Shown here piece after piece: positions 6,874 through 14,647 of a stretch of DNA of 58,822 nucleotides. The stretch is from Piscinibacter sp. (GTDB lineage Bacteria; Pseudomonadota; Gammaproteobacteria; Burkholderiales; Burkholderiaceae_C). The notes below the pieces were generated by a model, which had not been told where the DNA came from, did no database searches, and saw only the letters and a program-made list of their open reading frames with translations. The stretch is taken from assembly GCA_019635485.1 (NCBI GenBank), contig JAHBZL010000033.1, positions 1-58,822 on the forward strand. The letters are read 5' to 3'. Every line of letters starts with the position of its first letter. Position 1 is the first letter of the stretch. The translations under genes and the position numbers were made by a program.

Positions 6874-8675
6874 GGTTCGGTGCGCGACAGGTGCGCGAGC
6901 GCGTCGTCGCGGCCGGTCGCGCGGCGCGCGCTGGCCAGCTCGGCGTCGAGGTCGAAGGCCGGCACGAAACGCGGCGACTGCAGCCGTCGCTCGTAGGCCG
7001 GGCGGAAGCGCTCCAGCGTGTGGCGCAACGGGTTGGCCGCCGTCGCGCCCAGGCCGCAGTGCGTGCTGCCGTGCAGCAGGCTGTCGAGCTCGCGCAGCTC
7101 GGCCTCGTCGAACAGCGAGCCGTGGCCGGCGGCGAGCTTGTCCATGCGGCGCACGATCAGCTCGGTGCCGACGCGGCACGGGGTGCAGAAGCCGCAGCTC
7201 TCGTGCGCGAAGAAGTGGGCAAACCCGCGCGCCACCTCGAACAGGTCGCGCCGCTCGTCGAACACCATGAAGGCTCCCGCGGTCGGCACGTCGTCGAAGG
7301 CGATGCGGCGGCCGAACTCGTGCGCCGCGAGCGTCTGCCCCGACGGGCCGCCGACCTGCACCGCCTGCGTGCGCGTCGCGCCGCAGTCGTCGAGGATTTG
7401 CTGAACGGTGACGCCGAACGGGTACTCGTACAGTCCCGGCCGCGCGCAGTCGCCGCTGACCGAGTGGATCTTGGTGCCGCTGCTGCCCGGCACGCCGAGG
7501 CCGGCCCACCAGGCGCCGCCACGCTGCGCGATCTGCGCCGCGGCGCACCAGGTCTCGACGTTGTTGACCACGGTCGGCTGCCCGAGGTAGCCGCGTTCGA
7601 CCGGGAACGGCGGCCGGATGCGCGGCGTGCCGCGCTTGCCCTCGAGCGACTCGATCAGCGAGCTCTCCTCGCCGCAGACATAGGCGCCGGCGCCGAGGTG
7701 GATCGCGACGTCGAAATCGAAGCCGGCGCGCCCGGCGACCATCGCGCCCAGCAGCCCGGCGCTGCGCCGCGCGGCCAGCACGGCCTCGAGCGCGCCGAGC
7801 AGGTAGCGGTACTCGCCACGCAGGTAGACGAAGCCCTGGCGCGCCCCGAGCACGAAGGCGCCGATCGTCATGCCCTCGATCACCGCGTCGAAGTGGCGCG
7901 TCAGCAGCACGCGGTCCTTGAAGGTGCCGGGCTCGCCTTCGTCGGCGTTGCAGACCACCACGCGCGTGCCGCCCTCGGGCGGAGTGGCCTCGCGGCACAG
8001 GCGCCACTTGAGCGCGGTCGAGAAGCCGGCGCCGCCGCGGCCGCGCAGCCCCGAGGTCTGGATCTCGGCCAGCGTCGCGTCGGCGCCGCGGGCCAGCGCC
8101 GCGCGGATCGCCTCGCCCTGCGGCGGCGGGGCCGACAGCAGCACGTCGGGCCGCTGCACATGGTTCTCGACCTGCTGCCACGCGGCCGGCCATTGCGCCA
8201 CCGGCACCTGGGCGCGCACCAGGTCGGCGATCTCGAAGATGCGCTGGCTGTCCAGCCGCGTCAGCACCTGGTGCTGGTTGACCAGCAGCGCGGGGCCCTG
8301 GTCGCCCATCCCGATGTCGGAGGTGAAGCCGACGCTGACGAGGCCGTCCTCGCTGACCTTGCCGGGCTCGACCCACAGGCGCCGGCACAGGTCCTGTGCG
8401 AGCACGCGGTTGCCGGCCTGCCGGTCGATGACGTTGTCGCTGAACAGCAGGTGGTAGCGCCCGACCGGCTGCAGGTGGAAGAAGCGGTAGAAGCCGGCGA
8501 CGCCTTCGACGACCGCCGCGCTCAGCCCGAGGCCGGCGCCGATGCGCGCCAGCAGCTCGCGCGGCAGCCAGCCGGTGTGTTCCTGCACCTCGCGCAGGAT
8601 CTGCACCAGCTGGTCGCGCCGCCGGCCGCGCTGCGCCAGCGCCTGCTCGACGATGTCCTCAGGCGTCGTGGCCAT
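6870..8675 (-). CDS. hoxF: NAD-reducing hydrogenase diaphorase subunit HoxF
   Basis: A 601-residue flavoprotein that binds FMN and NAD(H). The C-terminal two thirds match NuoF: FMN loop GLRGRGGAGFSTALKW, NAD-site motif CNADEGEPGTFKD and the [4Fe-4S] ligands CGFCTPCR with a later Cys in HCGLG. The first ~160 residues resemble the 24-kDa NuoE/HoxE subunit fused on, but its four cluster cysteines are gone (LFSDNVIDRQAG and TSDIGMGDQG stand at the positions), so this domain is structural. This fusion explains the absence of a separate hoxE gene. It is the first hox gene, with a 60-bp promoter region upstream. Confidence 0.97.
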   Translation of the reverse strand: MATTPEDIVEQALAQRGRRRDQLVQILREVQEHTGWLPRELLARIGAGLGLSAAVVEGVAGFYRFFHLQPVGRYHLLFSDNVIDRQAGNRVLAQDLCRRLWVEPGKVSEDGLVSVGFTSDIGMGDQGPALLVNQHQVLTRLDSQRIFEIADLVRAQVPVAQWPAAWQQVENHVQRPDVLLSAPPPQGEAIRAALARGADATLAEIQTSGLRGRGGAGFSTALKWRLCREATPPEGGTRVVVCNADEGEPGTFKDRVLLTRHFDAVIEGMTIGAFVLGARQGFVYLRGEYRYLLGALEAVLAARRSAGLLGAMVAGRAGFDFDVAIHLGAGAYVCGEESSLIESLEGKRGTPRIRPPFPVERGYLGQPTVVNNVETWCAAAQIAQRGGAWWAGLGVPGSSGTKIHSVSGDCARPGLYEYPFGVTVQQILDDCGATRTQAVQVGGPSGQTLAAHEFGRRIAFDDVPTAGAFMVFDERRDLFEVARGFAHFFAHESCGFCTPCRVGTELIVRRMDKLAAGHGSLFDEAELRELDSLLHGSTHCGLGATAANPLRHTLERFRPAYERRLQSPRFVPAFDLDAELASARRATGRDDALAHLSRTEP

Positions 8676-8695
8676 GTCGGGCCGATTGGAACGGC

Positions 8696-8714
8696 AAGGT
8701 CATGACACGACCTT
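8696..8714. promoter_or_regulatory. Inverted repeat upstream of hoxF
   Basis: A perfect inverted repeat AAGGTC-ATGACAC-GACCTT lies 21-39 bp upstream of the hoxF start in the 60-bp gap after the methyltransferase gene. Its 19-bp length and place fit a dimeric regulator site over the hox promoter. No known hydrogenase-regulator motif was recognised in it. Confidence 0.5.
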
Positions 8715-8735
8715 GACATTCCTCAGCCGCTTCGG

Positions 8736-9557
8736 TCAAGCCCCGCCCGCGTCCGGCCGCGCAGTGATCAGCAGGGCCGGCATCGGGAAGACGATGCGAC
8801 CCTGAGGGTCGACGAACGGCCGCAGCGCCGGCCCGGCCGCGCTGCGCAGGCGCGCGAACTGGTCGTCGTCGAGCAGGCCGCCGAGTGTCCAGGCGCAGGC
8901 CCGTTCGGTCGCGACGAGCGCATCGATCGATGCGAATCGGACCTGCCCGTCACGCGACGCGACCGCGGCCTCCGGCAGGCCGGCCGAGCGGCACAGCGCG
9001 CGCAGCCGCGCCGCGTCGCCGAGCGCGAACGGTGCGCGGAACGCGTCGCCGACACGCCGGCCGAACAGCTCGTCGAGCAGGCGCGCCAGCGCGGCGTAGC
9101 CGGGCGAGCGTTCGACCGCATCGCAGACCGCGATCGCGATGGACCCGCCAGGCCGCCGCACGCGCTGCATCTCGCGCAGCGCGGCGACCGGATCGTCGAA
9201 GAACATCATCGCGAACTGGCTCAGCACGGCGTCGAACGAGGCCGCCTCGAACGGCAGCGCTTCGGCACGGCCGGCGCGCCATTCGACGGCCGACGCATGG
9301 CGGCGGGCCACGGCGAGCATCTCGGGATTCGAGTCCAGGCCGACGACCTGGCCCTGCGCGCCGACCCGGCCGGCCGCGGCGAGCGTCAGCGCGCCGGTGC
9401 CGCAGCCGACGTCGAGGACCCGCTGCCCGGGCGCGAGCGCGGCCGCGTCGCACAGCACCGGACCCCACTGGCGGAACAGCGCTGGCACGAACTGCTCGTC
9501 GTAGACCTCGGCGGGCGGGCGCGTCGGTCGGGTGGTCGGTGGCGTGATCCGGCTCAT
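8736..9557 (-). CDS. Class I SAM-dependent methyltransferase
   Basis: A 273-residue UbiE/COQ5-like methyltransferase. Motif I (VLDVGCGTGALTLAA, near residue 50) binds S-adenosylmethionine, the acidic end of strand 2 is GLDSNPEM, and motif III-like FDDPVAALREMQRVRRPGG follows. The ATG at 9557 was preferred; upstream codons in frame run into the divergent AraC gene. Small-molecule methylation is likely but the substrate cannot be read. The gene is divergent from the AraC regulator (46 bp apart), which may control it. It lies upstream of hoxF on the same strand, but the 60-bp gap with an inverted repeat suggests a separate promoter for hox. Confidence 0.85.
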   Translation of the reverse strand: MSRITPPTTRPTRPPAEVYDEQFVPALFRQWGPVLCDAAALAPGQRVLDVGCGTGALTLAAAGRVGAQGQVVGLDSNPEMLAVARRHASAVEWRAGRAEALPFEAASFDAVLSQFAMMFFDDPVAALREMQRVRRPGGSIAIAVCDAVERSPGYAALARLLDELFGRRVGDAFRAPFALGDAARLRALCRSAGLPEAAVASRDGQVRFASIDALVATERACAWTLGGLLDDDQFARLRSAAGPALRPFVDPQGRIVFPMPALLITARPDAGGA

Positions 9558-9603
9558 GGGCTTCTGTGTTGCGGAGGGCATGGGGCGTAGCATCGGCCGC
9601 GGG

Positions 9604-10638
9604 ATGAACGATCGCCATGCCCGATCGTCCGCGCCGGATGCCCGGCCGTCCGGTGTCGACGTGCTGTCCGACGTGCTCGGCTCGATCCGCCTCACCGGGG
9701 CGATGCTGTTCCTCGTCGAGGCCGCCGAGCCCTGGATCACCTGGGCACCGGCGGCGGAGGCGTTCCGGCCGGCGGTGCTGCCCGATGCCGAGCACCTGAT
9801 CTCCTACCACGTGGTGCTGCAAGGCGCCTGCTGGGCCGGCCTGCAGGGCCGGGCGCCGGAGCGCTTCGAGCGCGGCGACGTGATGGTCGTGCCGCATGGC
9901 GATGCGTATTTCCTCGCCGATCCGGCCGATGCACCGCCAGCCTACGGGGCCGACGAGGCGGTCGACTTCTTCCGCTGCATGGCCGCGGGCGAACTGCCGC
10001 CTCAGGTGCAGGCCGGCGCGCGCGGCCGCGCGGCGACGCGTTTCCTCTGCGGCTTCCTCGGCTGCGCGCGCCGCCCGTTCAATCCGGTGCTGGGCGCGCT
10101 GCCGCCGCTGCTGCACCTGCGGCCGCCGGCCGGTGGCAGCGGGCGGCTGCGGCACCTGATCGCCTTCGCGCAGGACGAGGTGCGCCAGCGACCTTCCGGC
10201 AGCAACGACGTGCTGGCACGGCTCGCGGAGCTGATGTTCGTCGAGGTGGTGCGCCGCCATCTCGACAGCCTCGGCCGCACGGAGCGCGGCTGGCTCGCCG
10301 GCCTGAAGGACCCGCTGGTGGCGCGCGCGCTGGCGCTGCTGCATGGCGCACCGGCGCGCGCCTGGACCCTGGAGACGCTGGCCGACGCGGCCGGCGGCTC
10401 GCGCTCGGTGCTGGCCGAACGCTTCGTGCAGTTCGTCGGCCAGCCGCCGATGCGCTACCTGGCGCAATGGCGCATGCAGCTGGCCGCCCGGCTGCTGGGC
10501 GGCGACCGGCCACCCAAGCTCGCGGCCGTCGCCGAGGCGGTGGGCTACGCTTCCGAGGGCGCCTTCAGCCGTGCCTTCGTGCGAGCCACCGGGCAGCGCC
10601 CGGGCGCATGGCGCCGCGGGGCCGGCGGCGTGACGTAG
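9604..10638 (+). CDS. AraC-family transcriptional regulator
   Basis: A 344-residue regulator with an N-terminal cupin sensor domain (about residues 25-190, with ERFERGDVMVVPHGDAYFL) and a C-terminal pair of helix-turn-helix motifs (about residues 240-335; TLETLADAAGGSRSVLAERF and AVAEAVGYASEGAFSRAFVR). This matches the AraC subgroup with a cupin_6-type ligand domain, whose members often control small redox or resistance genes beside them. The ATG at 9604 gives the normal family start. The divergent methyltransferase gene is the most likely target. Confidence 0.87.
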   Translation: MNDRHARSSAPDARPSGVDVLSDVLGSIRLTGAMLFLVEAAEPWITWAPAAEAFRPAVLPDAEHLISYHVVLQGACWAGLQGRAPERFERGDVMVVPHGDAYFLADPADAPPAYGADEAVDFFRCMAAGELPPQVQAGARGRAATRFLCGFLGCARRPFNPVLGALPPLLHLRPPAGGSGRLRHLIAFAQDEVRQRPSGSNDVLARLAELMFVEVVRRHLDSLGRTERGWLAGLKDPLVARALALLHGAPARAWTLETLADAAGGSRSVLAERFVQFVGQPPMRYLAQWRMQLAARLLGGDRPPKLAAVAEAVGYASEGAFSRAFVRATGQRPGAWRRGAGGVT

Positions 10639-10658
10639 CGGCGGTCGGCGACGGCGTG

Positions 10659-11936
10659 TCAGTCGAACGCCAGCACCTCGCGGGCGCGTTCGCTGGCCGC
10701 GCGCGCGACCTGCCCGGCCAGCGCGAGCGCGACACCGGCCTCCAGCATCCGTTCGAAGGCCTCGCTGACCTGTCGGGCGCTGACCGCGTGCAGGCGCTCG
10801 AGCCGCTCGCCCTCGGGCCGCAGGCGGCCGAGCGCGAACAGGTCCAGTGCCGCGTCCTCCAGCCGGCGGTACGGCCGTTCGAGCGCTCGCAGGCGCCGCA
10901 CGGCGATCTGGTTGCGGGCGCGCTCCAGGTCGAGTGCGGAGACGTCCTCGGCCTGCGCCCGCAGCAGCCGCATCACCTGTGTGAGCAACTCGTCGAGCTG
11001 CTTCGGCGCGGTCGAGACCTCGACGACGAACTGGCCGAACACGTCGTACAGATCGGCCGAGCAGGCGGTGTAGTAGGCCAGCGCACGCCGTTCGCGCAGC
11101 TCGGCCAGCAGCGGCGAGCTCATGCCGTCGCCGAACACCGCCGCGGCCACGCTGCCGGCCGCGTCGTCGGCGGCCAGCGAGGGCAGCGGGAAGCCCAGCA
11201 CCGCATGGGTCTGGCTGCTGCCGGTCAGGCGCAGCGTCTTGATGCCGCCGGCATAGGCAGGCGGCTCGACGCGGTTGGGCGTGCCGGGCGGCAGGTCGCC
11301 GAAGGCGGCCTCCGCGGCGCGCCGCAGCGCATCGGGATCGATGCCGCCGGCGATGCCGACCACCACGTTCGCGCCGGTGTACAGGCGCTGCACGTGGCCG
11401 GCCAGGTCCTCGCGCGAGAAGCGTTCGATGTTGCGCCGCGTGCCGATCACCGGCTGGGCGGCAGGGTGCGCGCCGTAGCAGGCCTTGTCGAACAGGCGGA
11501 AGGCGGCCGACAACGGATCGTCCTCGTCGTCGGTGAACTCGTGCAGCAGCACCTGGCGCTCGCGCTCCAGTTCGTCGGCCGGGAAGGTCGCGTGGCGCAC
11601 CAGGTCGCCCAGCATGGCCACGAAGGCGCCGGCATCGCGCGCCATGCCGTGCATGTGGAACGCGGTGTGGTCCTTGTCGGTGTGCGCGTTGACCTCGGCA
11701 CCGAGCCGTTCGGCGTCCAGGTTGATGCGCGCCGCGTCGCGTGTCGCGGTGCCCTTGAACACCATGTGCTCGAGCACGTGGCCGATGCCGCTGGTCAGGC
11801 GCGTCTCGTGCAGGCTGCCGGCGCGCACGAACACGCTGACGCTGACGGTGGGCAGGGCCAGCGGCACGGTGACGACGCGCACGCCGTTGGGCAGCGTGGC
11901 GAGCTGCGGTTCGGGTTCCGGGGGCAGGGGGATCAT
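10659..11936 (-). CDS. M16-family zinc metallopeptidase (pitrilysin/PqqL-like)
   Basis: A 425-residue protein. The inverted zinc motif HVLEH gives H53, E56 and H57, and the third ligand E133 lies in VLLHEF, exactly 76 residues later as in active M16 peptidases. The second half (from about residue 190) is the inactive M16 C-terminal repeat. There is no signal peptide, so it appears cytosolic. An alternative ATG ten codons upstream (11966) is possible; neither has a clear ribosome site. It follows the TIR-membrane gene on the same strand after 62 bp, so the two may be co-transcribed. Substrate unknown. Confidence 0.88.
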   Translation of the reverse strand: MIPLPPEPEPQLATLPNGVRVVTVPLALPTVSVSVFVRAGSLHETRLTSGIGHVLEHMVFKGTATRDAARINLDAERLGAEVNAHTDKDHTAFHMHGMARDAGAFVAMLGDLVRHATFPADELERERQVLLHEFTDDEDDPLSAAFRLFDKACYGAHPAAQPVIGTRRNIERFSREDLAGHVQRLYTGANVVVGIAGGIDPDALRRAAEAAFGDLPPGTPNRVEPPAYAGGIKTLRLTGSSQTHAVLGFPLPSLAADDAAGSVAAAVFGDGMSSPLLAELRERRALAYYTACSADLYDVFGQFVVEVSTAPKQLDELLTQVMRLLRAQAEDVSALDLERARNQIAVRRLRALERPYRRLEDAALDLFALGRLRPEGERLERLHAVSARQVSEAFERMLEAGVALALAGQVARAASERAREVLAFD

Positions 11937-11998
11937 GGGCGCGGGATCGGGCGGGAGCGCGAGCATACGGCCGGCGCAGCCCGCCGGCCGCCGGCGGT

Positions 11999-13291
11999 TC
12001 AGGCTTCGCCGGCCAGCAGGCGTGTCGGCCCGAAGGCGAACAGCGCCAGCGTGCACGCCAGCACCAGGCCGAGCAGCAGCGCGAACAGCGCGAGGTTCTG
12101 CCAGTCGCGGGCGCGCAGCCCGAGGCCCGAGCGGGCATAGGCGTAGCCCGCGACGAGCGGCGAGATCGCCAGGCACAGCCCCGGGTAACCCACCATCGGC
12201 ACCAGTTCCGCCTCGTTGAGTGCGAAGACGCGTGCCGGCAGCGAGGCCACCAGCGAGGCCGCGAGCCAGGTCATGAACAGCACCAGCAGCCCGCTGACGC
12301 CGTTGATCCCGTGCATGCCCCAGGCGCGCCGTTCCGCGGGCCAGGTGCGCACGCGCGGCTCCCACACCGCGAAGCCGGCGGTCAGCACGACCATCGCCAG
12401 CATGCCGGCGGCCAGCAGCGCGTAGTGCTCGCCGCGCGGGTGCGGCGGAAACACCCACAGCGGCTGCAGGCGCCATTCGGGCAGCGTCGACATCAGCAGG
12501 AAGGTGCCGCCCAGCACCAGCACGCCGGTGGCGTTGGCCACCGAGAGCAGGCCGTGCAGGTTGCGGATCGGCAGCCGCGCGCGGGCGCGCAGTTCGGCCA
12601 CCTGCCAGTACGCGAGGTAGGGGCCGAGCCCCCAGACCGCGGTGGTCAGGGCGTAGCGCAGGCCGTGCCAGAAGGCCGATTCGGCCGGCCGCGCCGCCGC
12701 ATCGCCGAGGGCCATCCAGAGGATCAGCCGGCCGGCGCCCCACAGCGAAAGCACGGCCGCCAGTGCCACCAGCAGCATCGAGAGCACCCAGGCCGTCAAC
12801 GGGGGCGCCGCAGCGCCGGTGGCCGCCGCGGCGGGCGGATCGACCCAGCCATGGTCGTCGGCGATCGACTTGATCATCATCGCGATCGCGGTGTCGAAGG
12901 CGGGCTCGCGTGCGAACACCGCCTGGTAGCGCGCGAAGGCGCGGATCTCCTCGGGCAGCTGGCTCTCGTCGGGCATGTCGATGCTGCCGAACAGCACCGG
13001 GTAGATCGGCTTCTTCAGCTCGATGGCGGTGGCGATCTCCCACACCAGCGGGTCGGGCTCCTCATTGGGCCGGTGGCGGCGCAGCTTGCGCAGGAACTCG
13101 TCGCCGATCATCACCACCACGCCGGTGCTCTCGTCCAGCATCTGGCGCAGGTGCTCGTTCCATTCGCGCCCGGCCGGGATCTCGCGGTCGATGAAGACCG
13201 AGCCGGCGCCGAACTTCTGCTGCAGCAGCAGGCGCACACGGTTCGCGGCATGCGTGGAGTCGACGCGGCGGTAGGAGATGAAGAGCTTCAT
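11999..13291 (-). CDS. TIR-domain protein with multi-helix membrane domain
   Basis: A 430-residue protein. Residues 1 to about 140 form a TIR domain: strand A LFISYRRVDS, the BB-loop region VFIDREIPAGREW, and WEIATAIELKKPIYPVLF, whose E85 is placed like the catalytic glutamate of NAD-cleaving TIRs. Residues from about 165 to the end form seven or eight hydrophobic helices separated by short loops. TIR domains in bacteria act as NADases or as protein-interaction modules, and a membrane-anchored form suggests sensing or effector action at the inner membrane. It lies 51 bp from the divergent START gene and upstream of the M16 peptidase. Function is not established; defence or signalling are both open. 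Confidence 0.82.
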   Translation of the reverse strand: MKLFISYRRVDSTHAANRVRLLLQQKFGAGSVFIDREIPAGREWNEHLRQMLDESTGVVVMIGDEFLRKLRRHRPNEEPDPLVWEIATAIELKKPIYPVLFGSIDMPDESQLPEEIRAFARYQAVFAREPAFDTAIAMMIKSIADDHGWVDPPAAAATGAAAPPLTAWVLSMLLVALAAVLSLWGAGRLILWMALGDAAARPAESAFWHGLRYALTTAVWGLGPYLAYWQVAELRARARLPIRNLHGLLSVANATGVLVLGGTFLLMSTLPEWRLQPLWVFPPHPRGEHYALLAAGMLAMVVLTAGFAVWEPRVRTWPAERRAWGMHGINGVSGLLVLFMTWLAASLVASLPARVFALNEAELVPMVGYPGLCLAISPLVAGYAYARSGLGLRARDWQNLALFALLLGLVLACTLALFAFGPTRLLAGEA

Positions 13292-13342
13292 GGCGCGCGC
13301 CCCGAAGATAGCGCGGTCACGCGGCGGTGGCATCATCCCGGC

Positions 13343-14041
13343 ATGCTGCTGCGCCGCGCACCGCTGGCCGCGCTGGCCCTGGCTGCCTGTGCGCTGGCGG
13401 CCGCCGGGGAGCCCGGCGACGGCTGGGTCGAGCGGGCCCACGACGCCGCCACCGGCACCACGGTGTACCTGCGCGACCTCGGGCCGGAGCGCTTCCCGGC
13501 CTTCCTCGCGATCGCGCGCTGGCCGGTGCGGGTCGCGGCGCTGACTGCCGTGCTGCTGGACACCGAACACATGCCCGAGTGGGTCTACCGGACGCGCCGG
13601 GTCGAGCCGCTCGCGCCGCCGGCCGGCCGCTCGGGGGTGTCGCGGGTGATCAGCAGCTTTCCCTGGCCGCTGTCCGATCGCGATGCGGTCGTCGCCTGGC
13701 GGCTCGAGGTCGACACGGCCCGCGGCGCGGTCGCGATCATCGGCGAGTCCGCACCGGACCGGGTGCCGCCCGATCCCGCGCTGGTGCGCATGCCGTCGTT
13801 CGCGTCGAGCTGGCGCTTCACGCCGCTGGCCGACGGGCAGGTCGAGGTGCGCTTCGAGGGGCAGGGCAATCCGGGTGGCGCGCTCGATTCGGCGCTGCTG
13901 CGCGGCTTCGTCGCCGCGACCGTCTGGGAGGCGCCGCTGCAGACCATGGTGGGGCTGCGCGCGATGGTCGAGCGGCCGGCCTATCGCGACGCGACCTTGC
14001 CGGCAGTGCTGCCGGAATCGGTCCGGGAGCCGCCGCGGTGA
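13343..14041 (+). CDS. START-domain lipid-binding protein, exported
   Basis: A 232-residue protein. The N-terminus MLLRRAPLAALALAAC is a signal peptide that ends in a lipobox-like LAAC (C16), so it may be a periplasmic lipoprotein. The rest resembles START/SRPBCC helix-grip folds: MPEWVYRTRRVEPL, SSFPWPLSDRDAVVAWRLE and FTPLADGQVEVRFEG are typical family stretches, and such domains bind lipids or other hydrophobic ligands. Its stop overlaps the start of the PAP2-like gene (GTGA), so the two act as a pair, perhaps in lipid handling. Confidence 0.8.
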   Translation: MLLRRAPLAALALAACALAAAGEPGDGWVERAHDAATGTTVYLRDLGPERFPAFLAIARWPVRVAALTAVLLDTEHMPEWVYRTRRVEPLAPPAGRSGVSRVISSFPWPLSDRDAVVAWRLEVDTARGAVAIIGESAPDRVPPDPALVRMPSFASSWRFTPLADGQVEVRFEGQGNPGGALDSALLRGFVAATVWEAPLQTMVGLRAMVERPAYRDATLPAVLPESVREPPR

Positions 14042-14625
14042 GGTGGCCGCCCGCGGCGCTGCGCGCGGCCTTCGTGCGCGCAGCCTGGCGCCTGTCGGCC
14101 TGGTTCGCGCTGGTGTTCTACGGCGCCGATGCGCTGACGGCGCTGCATCCGCTGCGCCTGCGCGTGCACTTCGACGGGGAGCTGGCGATCCCGTACTGGC
14201 CGGCCGCCTACCCGCTCTACCTGAGCGTGTTCGCGCTGCCGTTCGTGCTGCTCTGGCTCGCGCACGACGCCGACGACGTGCGCCGCTGGGAGCGCCGCAT
14301 GGCCTGGGCGATCGGCCTGGCCGGGCTGCTCTTCCTGCTGCTGCCGACCCAGCCCGGCTATGCGCCAGCCGACGCGGGCGCCTGGGCCGGCTGGGCCCGC
14401 TTCACCCAGGCGGCGGCGGGCCGCCACAACCTGCTGCCGTCGCTGCACGTGGCGCTGTCGCTGATCACCGTGCGCGCCGCCTGGCCGAACGCCGCGCCGC
14501 TGCCGCGCGCGCTGCTGGGCGCCTGGTTCGCCGGCCTGGTGGTCTCGGTGCTGCTGACGCACCAGCACCACGTGGCCGATGTGTTCGCGGGGCTGCTGCT
14601 GGGCGGCTGGCGCTGGCGGCGTTGA
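14038..14625 (+). CDS. PAP2/AUR1-like membrane phosphatase family protein
   Basis: A 195-residue integral membrane protein with about five or six helices. The C-terminal half contains HNLLPSLHVALS (the PSLH form of PAP2 motif 2) and HQHHVADVFAG (motif 3 with the conserved His and Asp), as in the AUR1-type subgroup that acts on lipid phosphates or transfers headgroups. It starts with GTG at 14038, overlapping the START gene stop by 4 bp, which implies coupled translation. With the START protein it may modify and carry a membrane lipid; this is inference. It converges on the TIR-NB-ARC-WD40 gene with a 22-bp gap. Confidence 0.75.
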   Translation: MRWPPAALRAAFVRAAWRLSAWFALVFYGADALTALHPLRLRVHFDGELAIPYWPAAYPLYLSVFALPFVLLWLAHDADDVRRWERRMAWAIGLAGLLFLLLPTQPGYAPADAGAWAGWARFTQAAAGRHNLLPSLHVALSLITVRAAWPNAAPLPRALLGAWFAGLVVSVLLTHQHHVADVFAGLLLGGWRWRR

Positions 14626-14647
14626 AAGCGCCTGGCACCGACTCCGC

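Noticed and set aside
8690-8715. Sigma-54 promoter before hoxF (TGTCATGACCTTGC on minus)
   Set aside because: The -24 GG is GT and the spacing to TTGC is one base short, so it does not fit the consensus; known hox operons use sigma-54, but this match is not enough.
8950-12138. 1062-codon minus-strand frame across the AraC and M16 genes
   Set aside because: It crosses genes on both strands and shows Arg/Ala-rich low-complexity translation without any domain.
13333-13947. Minus-strand frames opposite the START gene
   Set aside because: Ser/Arg-rich shadow translation with no domain, whereas the plus strand has a signal peptide and START-like sequence.
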